A DNA stretch of 64,000 nt. Source: Elephas maximus indicus. Its lineage: Eukaryota; Chordata; Mammalia; Proboscidea; Elephantidae. This document shows positions 41,901 to 53,489 of the stretch, piece after piece. How positions within the stretch are numbered: position 1 is the stretch's first letter; the number at the start of each line of letters is the position of its first letter. The position numbers were made by a program, and so were the translations under genes. The DNA lies in NCBI RefSeq assembly GCF_024166365.1, contig NC_064820.1:49701501-49765500 (forward strand). Reading direction: 5' to 3'. Under the pieces are notes generated by a model. It was not told the DNA's origin, did no database searches, and saw nothing but the letters and a program-made list of their open reading frames with translations.

Positions 41901-44900
41901 TTAAGGGATAAAATAATTTGCCAAAAGGAGGAAACATCATGCCTTAAAAAATTTTTAAAGCTGATAATTTCTTTCTGACTTGTAAAAAAAAAGATACCCT
42001 GATTCAAACGTAGTCCTACCCTTTACCCAATTAAGGCAAATTTCTAGGGTAGAGTAAAAATGTGCCTGTGCTGAAAGAAGTAATAAAGGTAAAAATGCTA
42101 TAATGATCTATGGTACAGACTCAGGTGCTCACTTGAAAAGCCTGCTAAATAAACTTTGCCATAGGAGTCTCTTGATAAATTGTCACTGGAAGACTCAGCA
42201 CTCACCAGGTGTAGCATCTTGTGTAACTCTAAGGGAGTACAAGGTGGCAGCCAAACCAGAACCGTAAGAGAAGACACCAATCCTCTTTCCTGCCAGCTGC
42301 TGAGGGGAATACCTGCACAGGAGGAAAAAAAGGCAATTATTAAGAAGTTTGATCCTAAGCCATGATGTGTGATGGAAAGCCACATAAGTAGGAAAAATCT
42401 CATATTATAGTCTCAGGGATCTAACTTAAAGTTTTAATATTACAGTAAACAGACTGAAAACAAGACTTTTCATCTCTTTGGGAATCATGGGGTTTATAAG
42501 TTATTATACCATAAAATAAGTTGCTTTGTCAACTGCAGATTTATGCTTCAACTACAGGTCCAGAATAATGAACCCATGAAAACAGTAGCCAGGAAAGCCA
42601 ATATGAAATCACAAATACTTCTGGAAGAACTCTAGCTCCCCATATATCCTTCACACCTATGGACAACAGCATATTTGACAGCCTGAAAATAAAACATTGT
42701 CTATGACCTACCACCCACTACAACATGTCCGACACCCTGGATTTGGTCTTAGAAATCTAACACCTTAAAGTGAGTTATTCAGCTGAAATTGATACTTACT
42801 GTGTTAGAACAGAAGCAAGGGAACCATATACTGAAGATGTGTACATATTTCCATTTTGATTTGACACAAGCAAAGATGCCTTTGTTTTCTGATTAAAGAG
42901 TTCAGAACTAGCCTTCATAAATGCCTTTTCCACATCTCTATCAAAGTAGGTATCTTCTAATTTAACATCCCTGAAAGATTTATAAAAAAAAACAATTTCA
43001 CAATGTTCAAAGGCTACATTTTATTATGTTAAATAGTTGGCCTAATTAATATTCAAGCCTGTAAGTATGTGATTCTGTTTTCCCATTAGTTAAAAGCCAC
43101 CCTTCCACATACCCAGCTATGCTAACTGCTATGGAAAACAGAGTTGCACATATATGGTCCCCTCTTTCAGATTTTTTTTTTTTATAACAAGTTAAGACAA
43201 CCGATTCTAATGGGCTAAAAAACCCATCAGAGTTTTATTGCTAACAAACAGAATATAATGCTGCTTCAAGTCTATAATAATGGCTATTTAATCAGAAGTC
43301 ATGATATTACAGGAGCCAAGTCTTAACAGTTGGGTGGAACTTTACCAAATGGAGGAGAAATGGACACAGGCGGGGAGAAACAGAATGAGTTCTAAAGGCA
43401 GGGCATGCCAGTAAGCTACTGCCGTCAAGTTGCCACCGGCTCACTGCGACCCCGTGTGTGTGGGGTAGACCTGTATGCCACAGGGTTTTCACCGGCTGAT
43501 TTTCTGGAAGATCACCAGGGCTTTCTTCTGAGGTGCCTCTGCATGGAGCTGAACCTCTTAACCTTTTGGTTGGAAGCTGAGCACTTCAACTGTTTGCACC
43601 ACCCAGGGACTCCTATGGCATGCTAAGGAGCCTTAAAAGTGAGAAAAAATTTGGATGGCTATGAAAGCAGGCTTTAATAGGTGGAATGTGCAGATGGGTA
43701 GGGACACAAGGAGTAAAGAGAGGCAGGGGGAAGAGTTAAGAGGCTGTTGTTGTAAACATAGGCACCTTAGAGAGTCGTGGAAACCCTGGTGGCAGAGTGG
43801 TTAAGAGCTATGGCTGCTAACCAAAAGGCTGGCATTTCAAATCCACCAGCTACTCCTTGGAAACCCTACGGGGCAATTCTACGGTGTCCTATAGCGTTGC
43901 TATAGGGCCACTATGAGTCAGAATCAATTTGACGGCAATGGGTTTGGAGCTAAAAGGAGTACATCAGAAGCTCATCTGAGTAGAAGTGACTAAGATTACT
44001 GCAGGTAAGTCACACCTTTCTCGGACTCAGCTTATTCACTGATGAGATAAATAGGTTAGACTGGATGACTTCTAAGATCCTTTTGACTCTAAATTTTTCA
44101 GGTGTGTACAAATAATAGTTTCACAGACATAAATGCTCTAAAGTAAAAAAAAAAAAAAAACCATAACAGCAGCCCTTACCCAAAGGCTTCCAGGCCACTA
44201 TAGATACTATTTTTATCTCTGTTTTGGTCATTAAGAAAGTCATTCAGCAACATCCGAGCTAGAGATTTCTGAACCAGTTTACAATACGGTGAGTGAAAGA
44301 TGACAAAGCCGAAGTCATTCAAAGTGAAATCTCTATCATTTCCCTCTGAAAGAGAAGTTCAAGAACATGATGAAATTCATATAGGCTACTAATTTTGAAG
44401 TTTGTTTTTAGGACAGGGTCAGGATGTTTTTATTTTTAAACAGTACATCATGAGGAAGGAACCAGAAACACACTGTATAATGAAATCTAAGATTTAAAAT
44501 GTGTATCAAGAAAGCCATCCAGAGATGGAACATACACCGCTACAGTGTTTTTCAAACTTAAGAGTCCTAACTCATTAGTGAGTGATGTAATCAATTTAAT
44601 CGGTAAGGCTCAATTCTTGTTTTAAAATAAAATCAAATAACTCATAGAATAAGTAATGTCACAACATTTTTATTTCAGTTTAGCATACACATACAATGTT
44701 GTTACTTCTTAGTATGGGTCCTAGTAAAAAAAGGTTAAAAATTCACTGTACTGTTAAATACATACTCTTAAATAATGTGACATTTTACATACTGCAAAAA
44801 TGCTTCTTACCCAGAGCCATTATGCTATTAAGTATTATTTCTTAGCCTCTCTTACAACCTCCATAAGGCAAATTTGGGCTACAGAAAGAGCATACTTTAT

Positions 44901-46979
44901 GTGATACTCTGTGTTAGAACAGCATTCATTCAAATACTGTCCTTAGTACCTCAAGAGCTCTTTTAGGGTTAAAGACTGGGATAAATGAAGACACTGAAAA
45001 AGCAAATACACATTCACAGGTCAAGTGCAAAGAGACTGCAGGAGGAGCTGATCAGTTCAGCAATTTATTTCCATTCGTTTTCTCTGGATTGCTATTACAA
45101 ACTAAAACCTTATTAAAATATTTCCCTCAAAAGATGGATAAAATTGACGTTACTTTCTTTCCCCCTACTTTGATTTTCTTACTAGAGGTAAATCAGACTA
45201 AGCATTTTTGCAGATACCTCATTCCCAAAGCTTACCTCTTTTCCTAAATTACACATTCAACTATAGGAAAATGCTGTTTGGTGGGTCAGAGGGAAATGGT
45301 TAAAGGACACTAATGAAGGATGCCCATAAATTAGTTTCTCACGAAAGCCACCCAACACATTATCCAGCCCTCAATGGATACCCAAACCACGGAAAACTGA
45401 TAAAACCTACCCTTCTGCCACTGGGCACGGATCTTTTTGCGATAGACAGAATAGCAGCGGTCTAATGCACTGAGGTAGCACTGTATGGAGAGTTTTCCAT
45501 CCACTATAGGATACTCAGAGAGCATATCAGGCTTATAGAAGTCATAGGCATGCTGCATATGGGTCCCACGAAGCCCTATTAGAAACAAAAAGGACAACGT
45601 CGTTTTTCTACTTCTTGATATTTGTATATCGGTACATTGCACTATCTGGGACCTTCCAACTCTCCATACTAGCAGTACAGAAATCACAAGGTGAAATCAA
45701 TGTGTACTTGAAATGAAACATAATAGTACCCACAAACAGGTCTAAGATTCCTTTGGTATACATTTTCATTCAAGTTTCACAAATCCAACTGAGGGGTCAC
45801 AACTGCTCTACTAAACTGAAAACAAATTACACTTGCCACTTACCGTGTGACTATGGGCAAGTTATTTGAACCCTACTTCAACCCTTTTTACTTCACCTGT
45901 CACATAGGATTGTTATGAAGATTAAATAACACATACAAAGCACTTAGCAGGTAGTGCTCATATTAATTACTCTTCAAGTAAGTACTAGCTTTTAATTGTA
46001 TACGTTCAGATTTCTCAGCATATTGTTCTTTTAAAAATATAAATAATAACTTTCCCAGGTGCTCACCTCGCTCAAAAATTAAAGGAGCATTTGGGCCAAT
46101 TAGCAGAGCAACAGCTCCAGCTCCTCCTGTTGGTCTGGCATTCCCCGTCGCGTACACAGCAATATCTCCAGTAACCACCAGGGCGTACCGTCCTGTAAGA
46201 TATGTGTTGTTAGCCCACACACAAGACGATGATTAACACTATAGATATCATACGGCTAAACTGAAGTCTGTTATATTTTTTCCAGAATATCCTTTCCCAA
46301 TCTTGGTAAAGAAGGAAAATGTTCCAACTAAATTTTGAATTGATCATTTTGTCCAAGGAATAAAGATAACCAATTTGTAATTCAGAGAAGGTGACAATCA
46401 TAGCTATCTTTCTGAATATATTCAAACAACCATAACTGGTAAGGGTCTGTATGTGGCATTAATTAAAAGGTAATTTGGGCCTATTCATCCTCAAGGAGAG
46501 GTTTCTTTTGGAACAGAGGCATGTAACATACCATCCCAGGAGCTGGACTCGATCCAGTTAACAGCATTAAAGACAGCAGCTGTGCCTCCATAGCATGCAT
46601 TAGTTGTATCTATTCCTTCTATATCTGTGTTCCCAGACTCCTCAAATAGCTGCATCAAATTAGTCTTCACTGACTTTGATTTGTCGATGATTGTCTCTGT
46701 TCCAACTTCCAATCGTCCAATGCAATCATAGGACAGGTTATTTCTGGCCATAAGATTCTGAACCACAGTTAAGCAAAGAGAGTTGATGTCTTCTCTGTCT
46801 GTGCAGAAGCCCATCTTGGCCTGGCCCAAGCCAATGGTATACTTCCCAGCATCTACACCATCATATTTTTCCAACTCTGCTTGATCAACATATTGAGAAG
46901 GAAAATAGATCTCAAGGGCAACAATTCCCACATCTTTTGGCCAGCAGGCTTCTGCATTCAAAGGAAGTGACCCAGGCAT
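38860..46979 (-). CDS. HMGCS1: HMGCS1 spliced coding sequence (9 coding exons, 520 aa), cytosolic HMG-CoA synthase
   Basis: Cytosolic 3-hydroxy-3-methylglutaryl-CoA synthase condenses acetyl-CoA with acetoacetyl-CoA to form HMG-CoA, the step before HMG-CoA reductase in the mevalonate pathway. Joining 46979-46532, 46192-46067, 45575-45411, 44345-44180, 42970-42800, 42312-42206, 40469-40344, 40115-39952 and 38949-38860 gives 1563 nt, or 520 codons plus TAA. That equals the human length as I recall it. Catalytic residues are in place: E95 in VGTETIID, C129 in NACYGG (the acyl-enzyme cysteine) and H264 in [13 protein letters not shown]. There is no N-terminal mitochondrial presequence, so this is the cytosolic paralogue rather than HMGCS2. 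All introns are GT-AG and every phase matches. Apparent substitutions against the human protein from memory include R237, R241, C417 and N-for-S in SSELFNQKT. The gene runs tail to tail with NIM1K. The promoter and non-coding exon 1 are not in the window. Confidence 0.98.
38950..39301. other. HMGCS1 last intron, unassigned part
   Basis: No repeat recognised. Confidence 0.4.
39302..39505 (+). repeat. MIR SINE, sense, with an internal oligo-T
   Basis: tacttactagctatgatgtt, aacctcatctccaaaatggg, a T16 run at 39412-39427, then aaataagagaatgcaagtaa. Confidence 0.65.
39672..39716 (+). repeat. RTE/AfroSINE tail fragment
   Basis: agggtcgctaggcctcagaa then gactcaacggcacctaacaa. The 'cacctaacaa' ending is the RTE form of the tail. 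Confidence 0.7.
39952..40115 (-). CDS. HMGCS1: HMGCS1 coding exon 8 (codons 437-491)
   Basis: TTCTTTTAG|TC AAC TAT starts [20 protein letters not shown] and ends VHSNKATE in phase 0 before GTAAAT. 164 nt. Confidence 0.96.
40344..40469 (-). CDS. HMGCS1: HMGCS1 coding exon 7 (codons 395-437)
   Basis: The acceptor ACTATTTTAG|GG leads to [20 protein letters not shown] and ends EDTHHL plus one base before GTAAAA. C417 (SRTCVAP) stands where I recall Gly in human. The 3' splice site has a weak, A-interrupted pyrimidine tract, and an L1 copy begins 49 nt upstream (see findings). Confidence 0.96.
40518..41221 (+). mobile_element. L1 3' end in HMGCS1 intron 6, antisense to the gene
   Basis: About 704 bp, 5'-truncated, with the lineage's 3' UTR blocks (gagtaacgtctagggtctta, actggtctcact-like, aaagtccagacttgctggcc) and an A-rich tail. 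It is flanked by aaaaatagcacgccaa (40502-40517) and aaaaatagcatgccaa (41222-41237), a 16 bp target-site duplication with one mismatch. It lies only 49 nt upstream of the exon 7 acceptor at 40469. Confidence 0.85.
41727..41880 (+). repeat. AfroSINE, sense, in HMGCS1 intron 6
   Basis: aaggagccctggtggtgcag through caaccacaatgggttta. Confidence 0.9.
42206..42312 (-). CDS. HMGCS1: HMGCS1 coding exon 6 (codons 359-395)
   Basis: TGTGCAG|GTATTCCCC starts [20 protein letters not shown], the conserved GVFSYGSG motif of HMG-CoA synthases, and ends VTQDATP plus one base before GTGAGT. 107 nt. Confidence 0.96.
42800..42970 (-). CDS. HMGCS1: HMGCS1 coding exon 5 (codons 302-359)
   Basis: CTTTCAG|GGATGTT starts [17 protein letters not shown] and ends [12 protein letters not shown] split before GTAAGT. 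171 nt, open throughout. It includes the [14 protein letters not shown] strand-loop typical of the family. Confidence 0.96.
43408..43618 (-). repeat. AfroSINE, long variant, in HMGCS1 intron 4, same strand as the gene
   Basis: gtaagctactgccgtcaagt through tttgcaccacccagggactc. Confidence 0.88.
43778..43952 (+). repeat. AfroSINE, sense, in HMGCS1 intron 4
   Basis: gtggaaaccctggtggcaga through tgacggcaatgggtttgg. A 9 bp partial duplication (gttgctatagggccactat) sits in its tail. Confidence 0.9.
44003..44100 (+). repeat. MIR fragment, sense
   Basis: gcaggtaagtcacacctttc, tcagcttattcactgatgag and gacttctaagatccttttga. Confidence 0.5.
44180..44345 (-). CDS. HMGCS1: HMGCS1 coding exon 4 (codons 247-302, catalytic His)
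   Basis: TCTTTCAG|AG GGA AAT starts [19 protein letters not shown], placing the catalytic general acid/base H264 here, and ends GLEAFG split in phase 2 before GTAAGG. Confidence 0.96.
44346..45410. other. HMGCS1 intron 3, no repeat recognised
   Basis: AT-rich intron of 1065 bp. I see no SINE, LINE or RNA gene. Confidence 0.45.
45411..45575 (-). CDS. HMGCS1: HMGCS1 coding exon 3 (codons 192-246)
   Basis: The acceptor CTAATAG|GG leads into [20 protein letters not shown] and ends at RAQWQK plus one base before GTAGGT. R237 and R241 differ from the human Cys and His as I recall them. Confidence 0.96.
45833..45963 (+). repeat. MIR SINE, sense, in HMGCS1 intron 2
   Basis: cttaccgtgtgactatgggc, gaagattaaataacacatac and aagcacttagcaggtagtgc. 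Confidence 0.7.
46067..46192 (-). CDS. HMGCS1: HMGCS1 coding exon 2 (codons 150-191)
   Basis: TTACAG|GA CGG TAC begins [20 protein letters not shown] and ends ...LIFER plus one base before GTGAGC. It is part of the thiolase-fold core. A126-nt exon with phases 1 and 1. Confidence 0.96.
46193..46531. other. HMGCS1 intron 1 between coding exons 1 and 2
   Basis: 339 bp, AT-rich, no repeat recognised. Confidence 0.5.
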
Positions 46980-46980
46980 G
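46532..46980 (-). CDS. HMGCS1: HMGCS1 coding exon 1 (codons 1-149 plus 1 nt, with 1 nt of 5' UTR)
   Basis: The acceptor CTCTCTTAG|C lies immediately before ATG at 46979, so only one leader base is in this exon. Encodes [20 protein letters not shown] through ...WIESSSWD, including catalytic E95 and nucleophile C129. The donor is GATG|GTATGT. Confidence 0.97.
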
Positions 46981-47930
46981 CTAAGAGAGCTTTAAAAAAA
47001 CAAAAACAAAAACAAAACACATTGTTTTAGGTTGTAAGTTACTGATTTTCAAGTTAACAAATCGAGAAATAGATAATAAGAATTCAGCTATTATGAAATA
47101 GTTTAAAGTTTAATATATTTTAATTAGGGCAGTAAATTCAAATATATAGAAGTAGCAATTACAGTATGAATGAAACACTATCATTCATACTACAATTAGA
47201 AACCTTTACAGGCTTTCACTTTATTCAAAATAAATTTTTAGATTTAAAACATGATTATTAGATATAAACAAAATTCAGATGAGATTCTTCTATGTTGTAA
47301 AGAAGTATAAGAAAATACAGTAACTTAAATATATGGCTGACAAATCAGAATTCAATTACATGATCTATTTTCTGGCCTCTTAAAAAAGCTTAATGATTCG
47401 TTCATCATAAATGCATTGATTATTCACAGCTATTGACTTTATAAAGTTGTGAGATCGAACAATATTGCATACTTTATTGATCTAAAGAATCCTAACAAGT
47501 AGAAAACCATAACACAGAAGTCCATCAAGCCAACCTGTACAAGGCCCCTGCTGTTCTAATCCTATTTTTTCAGAGAATCCCCAACAAAGAACCCAAATGA
47601 TTAAAACGTTAAGCAAAGAGAAGCTCCAGGACCCATCACAGGGTCAGCTGCCAATACTCTATGCTTTGTATAGCTGGAGTGTTATTTTCTGAACAAAAAA
47701 AACCCCAAAATCTAATAAATTGAAAACCAGTGATTCACATGTTATATGTAGCAACTCTTAGATAACACCTCTTAAAACCTTTTTTAAAAAAAAAAAGTCA
47801 CTAAAGGTTAGACTATCATCACACTGTGGAGAGACTTTTAGTTTTACTTCTGGATTTACTTACCAAGAGTAACGAAAATGTGCTATTCACTCAGGACTGC
47901 TGTCATATGTCCATAGATCACTTAACCTCT
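46981..47930. other. Start of the HMGCS1 5' intron, repeat-poor
   Basis: AT-rich, with no recognised repeat or ORF. On the minus strand it leads into the acceptor before the ATG. Confidence 0.45.
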
Positions 47931-47932
47931 CA

Positions 47933-48095
47933 GAGCCATCCTGGTGGCACAGTGGTTAAAAGCCTGGCTACTAAACAAAAAGATGGCAGTTCGAGTCCAC
48001 CTGCCACTCCTTAGAAACCCTATGGGGCAGCAGTTCTACTCTGTCCTATAGGGTCGCTATGAGTCAGAATCTACTCAATAGCACTGGGGTTTATC
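47933..48095 (+). repeat. AfroSINE, sense
   Basis: agccatcctggtggcacagt through ctcaatagcactggggttta. Confidence 0.88.
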
Positions 48096-48730
48096 AGAAA
48101 AATAGAAATTACTCTAGTTATTTCAAATAGGGAGATTTAAAACAGGGAAATGGTTACAAACTTGCTGGCTGGGCTACGGGAGCAAGAGGGAGAAGGTGGT
48201 TATAAACTTCCAGGAGCCTCACTCATACTGAAGCTGCTGGAGCTACCAGTACCAGCACCTGTCACTAACCTGGAGCCCACAGACCCACAGGTCAATGCTG
48301 CTGCCACTGACAAAAACAAGACACCTATCTTATTCCTAACTTCTAATCTCCCTTTAGTACTTTCTATCTGCAATCTAACCAGAACCCAGCTGGCACAGGA
48401 ATAAAAAAAAAAAAAAAGTTAATTTTCAGATTCCCAAGAGTGGCACAGAGGCATAGCCCCTTAATTTTAGAGAAAGAATTCTTTCCACACCTAAAATTCT
48501 ACAACTCAATTTCTTTCTGAGGTACCACATAACTGGACAGTCCTGCTTAGGTGGCAGAATATCAGTTCTTCACTGACCTTAAGGTCTTGGATTACCTGGG
48601 CCAAACTGGTTCACTAAACATCTATAGCATTTGCCAACTCACAACTAATTTGACACCTAAAACTGAAAAGTCAAATCCCGTATTTATGTCATCTGTCCTC
48701 TGCCACACTGTAAACTCTGGGATAGTATTA
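48096..48730. other. Unassigned intronic stretch
   Basis: 48100-48420 looks like an old interspersed repeat (tcaaatagggagatttaaaa, cagaacccagctggcacagg) that I cannot name. A15 run at 48404-48418. No gene. Confidence 0.3.
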
Positions 48731-48731
48731 A

Positions 48732-48891
48732 CCAAAACCCGTTGCTGTCAAGTCGATTCTGACTCATAGCAACCCTACAGGACAGGGTAGAACTGCCCCC
48801 AGAGTTTCCAAGGAGTGCCTGGTGGATTCTAACTGTTGACCTTTTGGTTAGCAGCCATAGCTCTTAACCACTATGCCACCAGAGTTTCCTG
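48732..48891 (-). repeat. AfroSINE, antisense
   Basis: aaaacccgttgctgtcaagt through actatgccaccagagtttcc. Confidence 0.9.
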
Positions 48892-49457
48892 GGATAGTAT
48901 TAGGCATAACGAAATTACAGACTATTGCCACAGTAATAAGTTTTAATTATTGAAATCTTGAAAGACTATCTTGCAAGACCAACAACTTATTCATCGCAAA
49001 TACCTTTTTTCAGCAACAAACAGCGACTATACATGTGGACCTTGCCTGATGATGGACTACATGCAAATCAAATCAACTACATCTGTAGAAAGAGAAACTC
49101 AGTATTATTGGTCAGAACTGTCTGGGGCCAACTGTGGAGCAGACCATCAATTGCTCATATGCAAGCTCAAGCTGACACTGAAGAAAATTTAAACAAGTTT
49201 GTAAGAGCCAAAGTATGATCTTAAGTATATCCTACCTGAATTCAGAGGCCATCTCAAGACTAGATTTGAGCATTGAAGACTAATGACCGAAGATTGGACG
49301 AGTTGTGGGATAACATCAAGGATATCATACAAGAAGAAAGCAAAAGGTCATTAAAAAGACAGGAAAGAGAGGAAAGACCAAAATGGATGTCTGAGAGACT
49401 CTGAAAGTTGCTCTTGAACGTAGAGTAGCTAAAGCGAATGGAAGAAACGATGAAGTA

Positions 49458-50213
49458 GTGGCCTGGGAACCACAGTTTTGGGGGACATCTAGGTCAATTG
49501 GCATAACATAATTCATAAAGAAAATGTTCTACATTCCACTTTGGTGAGTAGCGTCTGGAGTCTTAAAAGCTTGTTAGTGGCCATCTAAGATACATCTATT
49601 GGTCCTACCCCACCCGGTGCAAAGGAGAATGAAGAAAACCAAAGACACAAGGAAAATATTAGCCCATAGGACTAAAGGACCACATGAACCACAGATTTCA
49701 TTAGCCTGAGACCAGAAGAACTAGATGATGTCTGGCTACCACCAAGGACCATGCTGACAGGCATCACAACAGAGACTCCCACACCAAGCAGGAGAAAAAT
49801 GTAGAACAGAATTCAAATCCACATAAAATGATCAGACTTATTGGTCTGACAGAGACTGGAGGAACCCCCGAAACCATGGCCCCTGAACACTCCAGTATCC
49901 AGAACTGAAACCATTCCCAAAGCCCACTTTTCAGACTAAGATTAGACAGGCCTATAAAACAAAAAATAACACCCAGGAGGAACATGCTTCTTAGTTCAAT
50001 CAAATATACAAGACCAAATGGGCAGCTCCTGTCCAAAAGCAGGATGAAAAGGCAGGGAGGGACAAGAACTGGACGAATGGACACAGGGAACCAAGGGGGA
50101 GTGTGCTGTCACATTGCTGGGATTACAACCAATGTCAAAAAACAATATGCACATAAATTTTGAATGAGAAATTAACTTGATCTGTAAATTCTCACCTAAA
50201 GTACAATTAAACA
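49458..50213 (+). mobile_element. L1 3' end inserted in the host RTE
   Basis: The target-site duplication gaaacgatgaagta (49444-49457) / gaaatgatgaagta (50214-50227) has one mismatch. It contains ggagtcttaaaagcttgtta and accagaagaactagatgatg, as in the other L1 3' ends. 756 bp. Confidence 0.88.
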
Positions 50214-50927
50214 GAAATGATGAAGTAAAAGAGCTGAACAGAAGATTTCAAAGGGCAGCTCCATAAGACAAAATATTGTAATGAAAGGTGCAAAGACCTG
50301 GAACTAGAAAACCAAAAGGGAAGAAGATGCTTGGGATTTCTCAAGCTGAAAGAACTGAAAAAAAATTCAAGCCGAGTCCCAATATTGAAAAATTCAATAT
50401 TGGATGATGCAAGAAGCATCAAAAGAAGATGGGAAATGTACAGAGTTACTGTACCAAAAAGAATTGGTCAGTGTTCAACCATTTCAGTAGGCAGCACATG
50501 ATCAAGAACCAGTGGTACTAAAGGAAGAAGTCCAAACTGCACTGAATGGCAAAAAACAAGGCTCCAGGAATTGACTGAATACCAACTGAGATGTTTCAAC
50601 AAACGGATGCAGCGCTGGGGGTGCTCAGTTGTTTATGCCAAGAAATTTGGAAGACAGCTTCCAGGCCAACCAATTAGAAGAGATCCGTATTTGTGCCCAT
50701 TCCAAAGAAAGGTGATCCAACAGAATGCAGAAATTATCGAACAATATCATTAATACTACAATCAAGTAAAATTTTGCTGAAGGCCATTCAAAAACAGTTA
50801 CAGCAGTACATAGACAGGGAACTGTCAGAAGTTAAAGCCGGATTCACAAGAGGACATGGAACAAGGGACATCACTGCTGATGTCAGATGGATCCTGGCTG
50901 AAAACAGTATATACCAGAAAGATATTT

Positions 50928-53435
50928 GTTGCTGTTGTTGCTAGGTGCCGTCGAGTCAGTTCTGACTCATAGCGACCCTATGCACAACAGAACGAAACAC
51001 TGCCTGGTCCTGTGCCATCCTTATAATCATTGTTATGCTTGAGCTCATTGTTGCAGCCACTGTGTCAATCCACCTTGTTAAGGGTCTTCCTCTTCTCCGC
51101 TGACTCTGTACTCTGTCAAGCATGATGTCCTTCTCCAGGGACTCATCCCTCCTGACAACATGTCCAAAGTATGTAAGATGCAGTCTCACCATCCTTGCCT
51201 CTAAGGAGCATTCTGGCCACATTTCTTTCAAGACAGGTTTGTTCATTCTTTTGGCAGTCCATGGGATATTCAATATTCTTTGCCAACACCACAATTCAAA
51301 GGCATCAACTCTTCTTCGGTCTTCCTTATTCATTGTCCAGCTTTCACGTGCATATGATGCGATTGAAAATACCATGGCTTGGGTCAGGGTCACCTTAGTC
51401 TTCAGGGTGACATCTTTGCTCTTCAACACTTTGAAGAAGTCCTTTGCTGCAGATTTGCCCAATGCAATGCATCTTTTGATTTCTTGACTGCTGCTTCCAT
51501 GGCTGTTGATTGTGGATCCAAGTCAAATGAAATCCTTGACAACTTCAATCTTTTCTCCATTTATCATGATGTTACTCATTGGTCCAGTTGTGAGGATTTT
51601 TGTTTTATGTTGAGGTGTAATCTATACATCAGTAAGTGCTTCAAGTCCTCTTCACTTTCAGCAAGCAAGGTTGTATCATCTGCATAACGCAGGTTGTTAA
51701 TGAGTCTTCCTCCGATCCTGATGCCCCGTTCTTCTTCATATAGTCCAGCTTCTCGTATTATTTGTTCAGCATACAGATTAAATAGGTATGGTGAAAAAAT
51801 ACAACCCTGACGCACACCTTTTCTGACTTTAAACCAATCAGTATCCCCTTGTTCTGTCTGAACAGCTGCCTCTTGATCTATGTAAAGGTTCCTCATGAGC
51901 ACAATTAAGTGTTCTGGAATTCCCATTCTTCACAGTGTTATCCATAGTTTGTTATGATCCACACAGTCGAATGCCTTTGCATAGTCAATAAAGCACAGGT
52001 AAACATCCTTCTGGTATGCTCTGCTTTCAGCCAGGATCCATCTGACATCAGCAATGATATCCCTGGTTCCATGTCCTCTTCTGAAACCGGCCTGAATTTC
52101 TGGCAGTTCCGTGTTGATATACTGCTGCAGTCGTTTTTGAATGATCTTCAGCAAAATTTTGCTTGCGTGTGATATTAATGATATTGTTGTATAATTTCCA
52201 CATTCGGTTAGATCATCTTTCTTGGGAATAGGCATAAATATGGATCTCTTCCAGTCAGTTGGCCAGGAAGCTGTCTTCCATATTTCTTGGCATAGATGAG
52301 TGAGCACCTCCAGCGCTGCATCTGTTTCTTGAAACATCTCAATTGATATTCCATCGATTTCTGGAGCCTTGTCTTTCGCCAATGCCTTCAGAGCAGCTTG
52401 GACTTCTTCCTTCAGTACCATTGGTTCCTGATCATATGCCACCTCTTGAAATGGTTGAATATCAACTAATTCTTTTTGGTATAATAACTCTGTGTATTCC
52501 TTCCGTCTTCTTCTGGTGCTTCCTGCATCATTTAATATTTTCCCCATGGAATCCTTCACTATTGTAACTCGAGGCTTGAATTTTTTCTTAAGTTCTTTCA
52601 GCTTGAGAAACACCGAGCGTGTTCTTCCCTATTGGTTTTCCATCTCCAGCTCTTTGCACATGTCATTATAGTACTTTACTTCATCTTCTCGAGAGGCCCT
52701 TTGAAATCTTCTGTTCAGTTTTTTTACTTCATCAATTCTTCCTTTTGCTTTAGCTGCTTGATGTTCAAGACCAAGTTTCAGAGTCTTCTCTGACATCCAT
52801 CTTGGTCTTTTCTTTCTTTCCTGTCTTTTCAGTGACTTCTTGCTTTCTTCATGTATGATGTCCTTGATGTCATTCCACAACTTGTCTGGTCTTTGGTCTC
52901 TACTGTTAATTGCATCAAATCTGCTCTTCAGATGGTCTCTAAATGCAGGTGGGAAATACTCAAGGTCATATTTTGGCTCTCGTGGACTTGCTCTGATTTT
53001 CTTCAGTTTCAGCTTGAACTTCTGTATGAGCAAGTGATGGTGTGTTCCACAGTTGGCCCTGGCCTTGTTCTGACTGATGATATTGAGCTTTTCCATCATC
53101 TCTTTCCAAAGATGTAGTCAATTTGATTTCTGTGTGTTTCATCTGGCGAGTTCCATGTGTATAGTTGCCATTTATGTTGGTGAATGAAGGTATTTGCAAT
53201 GAAGAAGTCATTGGTCTTGCAAAACTCTATCATTTGATCTCCAGCATTGTTTCTATCACCAAGGCCATATTTTCCAACTACTGATCCTTCTTCGTTTCCA
53301 ATTTTCGTATTCCAATCGCCAGTAATTATCAATGCATCTTGATTGCGTGCTCAATCAATTTCAGACTGTAGCAGCTGATAAAAATCTTCTATTTCTTCAT
53401 CTTTGGCCCTAGTGGTTGGTGCGTAAATTTGAAGG
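50928..53435 (-). mobile_element. RTE LINE inserted antisense into the host RTE, 5'-truncated, least decayed copy
   Basis: Flanked by aagatattt at 50919-50927 and 53436-53444. The minus strand reads the endonuclease domain (ITGDWN, 53096-53332), then a linker and reverse transcriptase (52629-53099, 51930-52613 and 51576-51926 in one frame separated only by single stops), and a C-terminal domain (50956-51462) in another frame. RT landmarks include FRRGHGTRD, CFIDYAKAFDCVDH and the YADDT box. It ends in the (GTT)n tail at 50928. About 2.5 kb; it starts inside the endonuclease, so it cannot be autonomous. Confidence 0.88.
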
Positions 53436-53489
53436 AAGATATTTACCTGTGTTTTATTACTATGCAAAGGCCTCAACTCTGTGGATCAC

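Larger units (their letters stand above)
48957..53489 (+). mobile_element. Host RTE LINE, sense, twice interrupted
   Basis: RTE pieces on the plus strand lie at 48957-49457 (endonuclease C-terminal part), 50214-50927 (linker and N-terminal RT) and 53436-53489 (RT continuing ...cctgtgttttatt). The gaps are filled by an L1 3' end and by an antisense RTE, each flanked by duplicated host sequence. The element is 5'-truncated and dead, with frequent stops. Confidence 0.8.
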
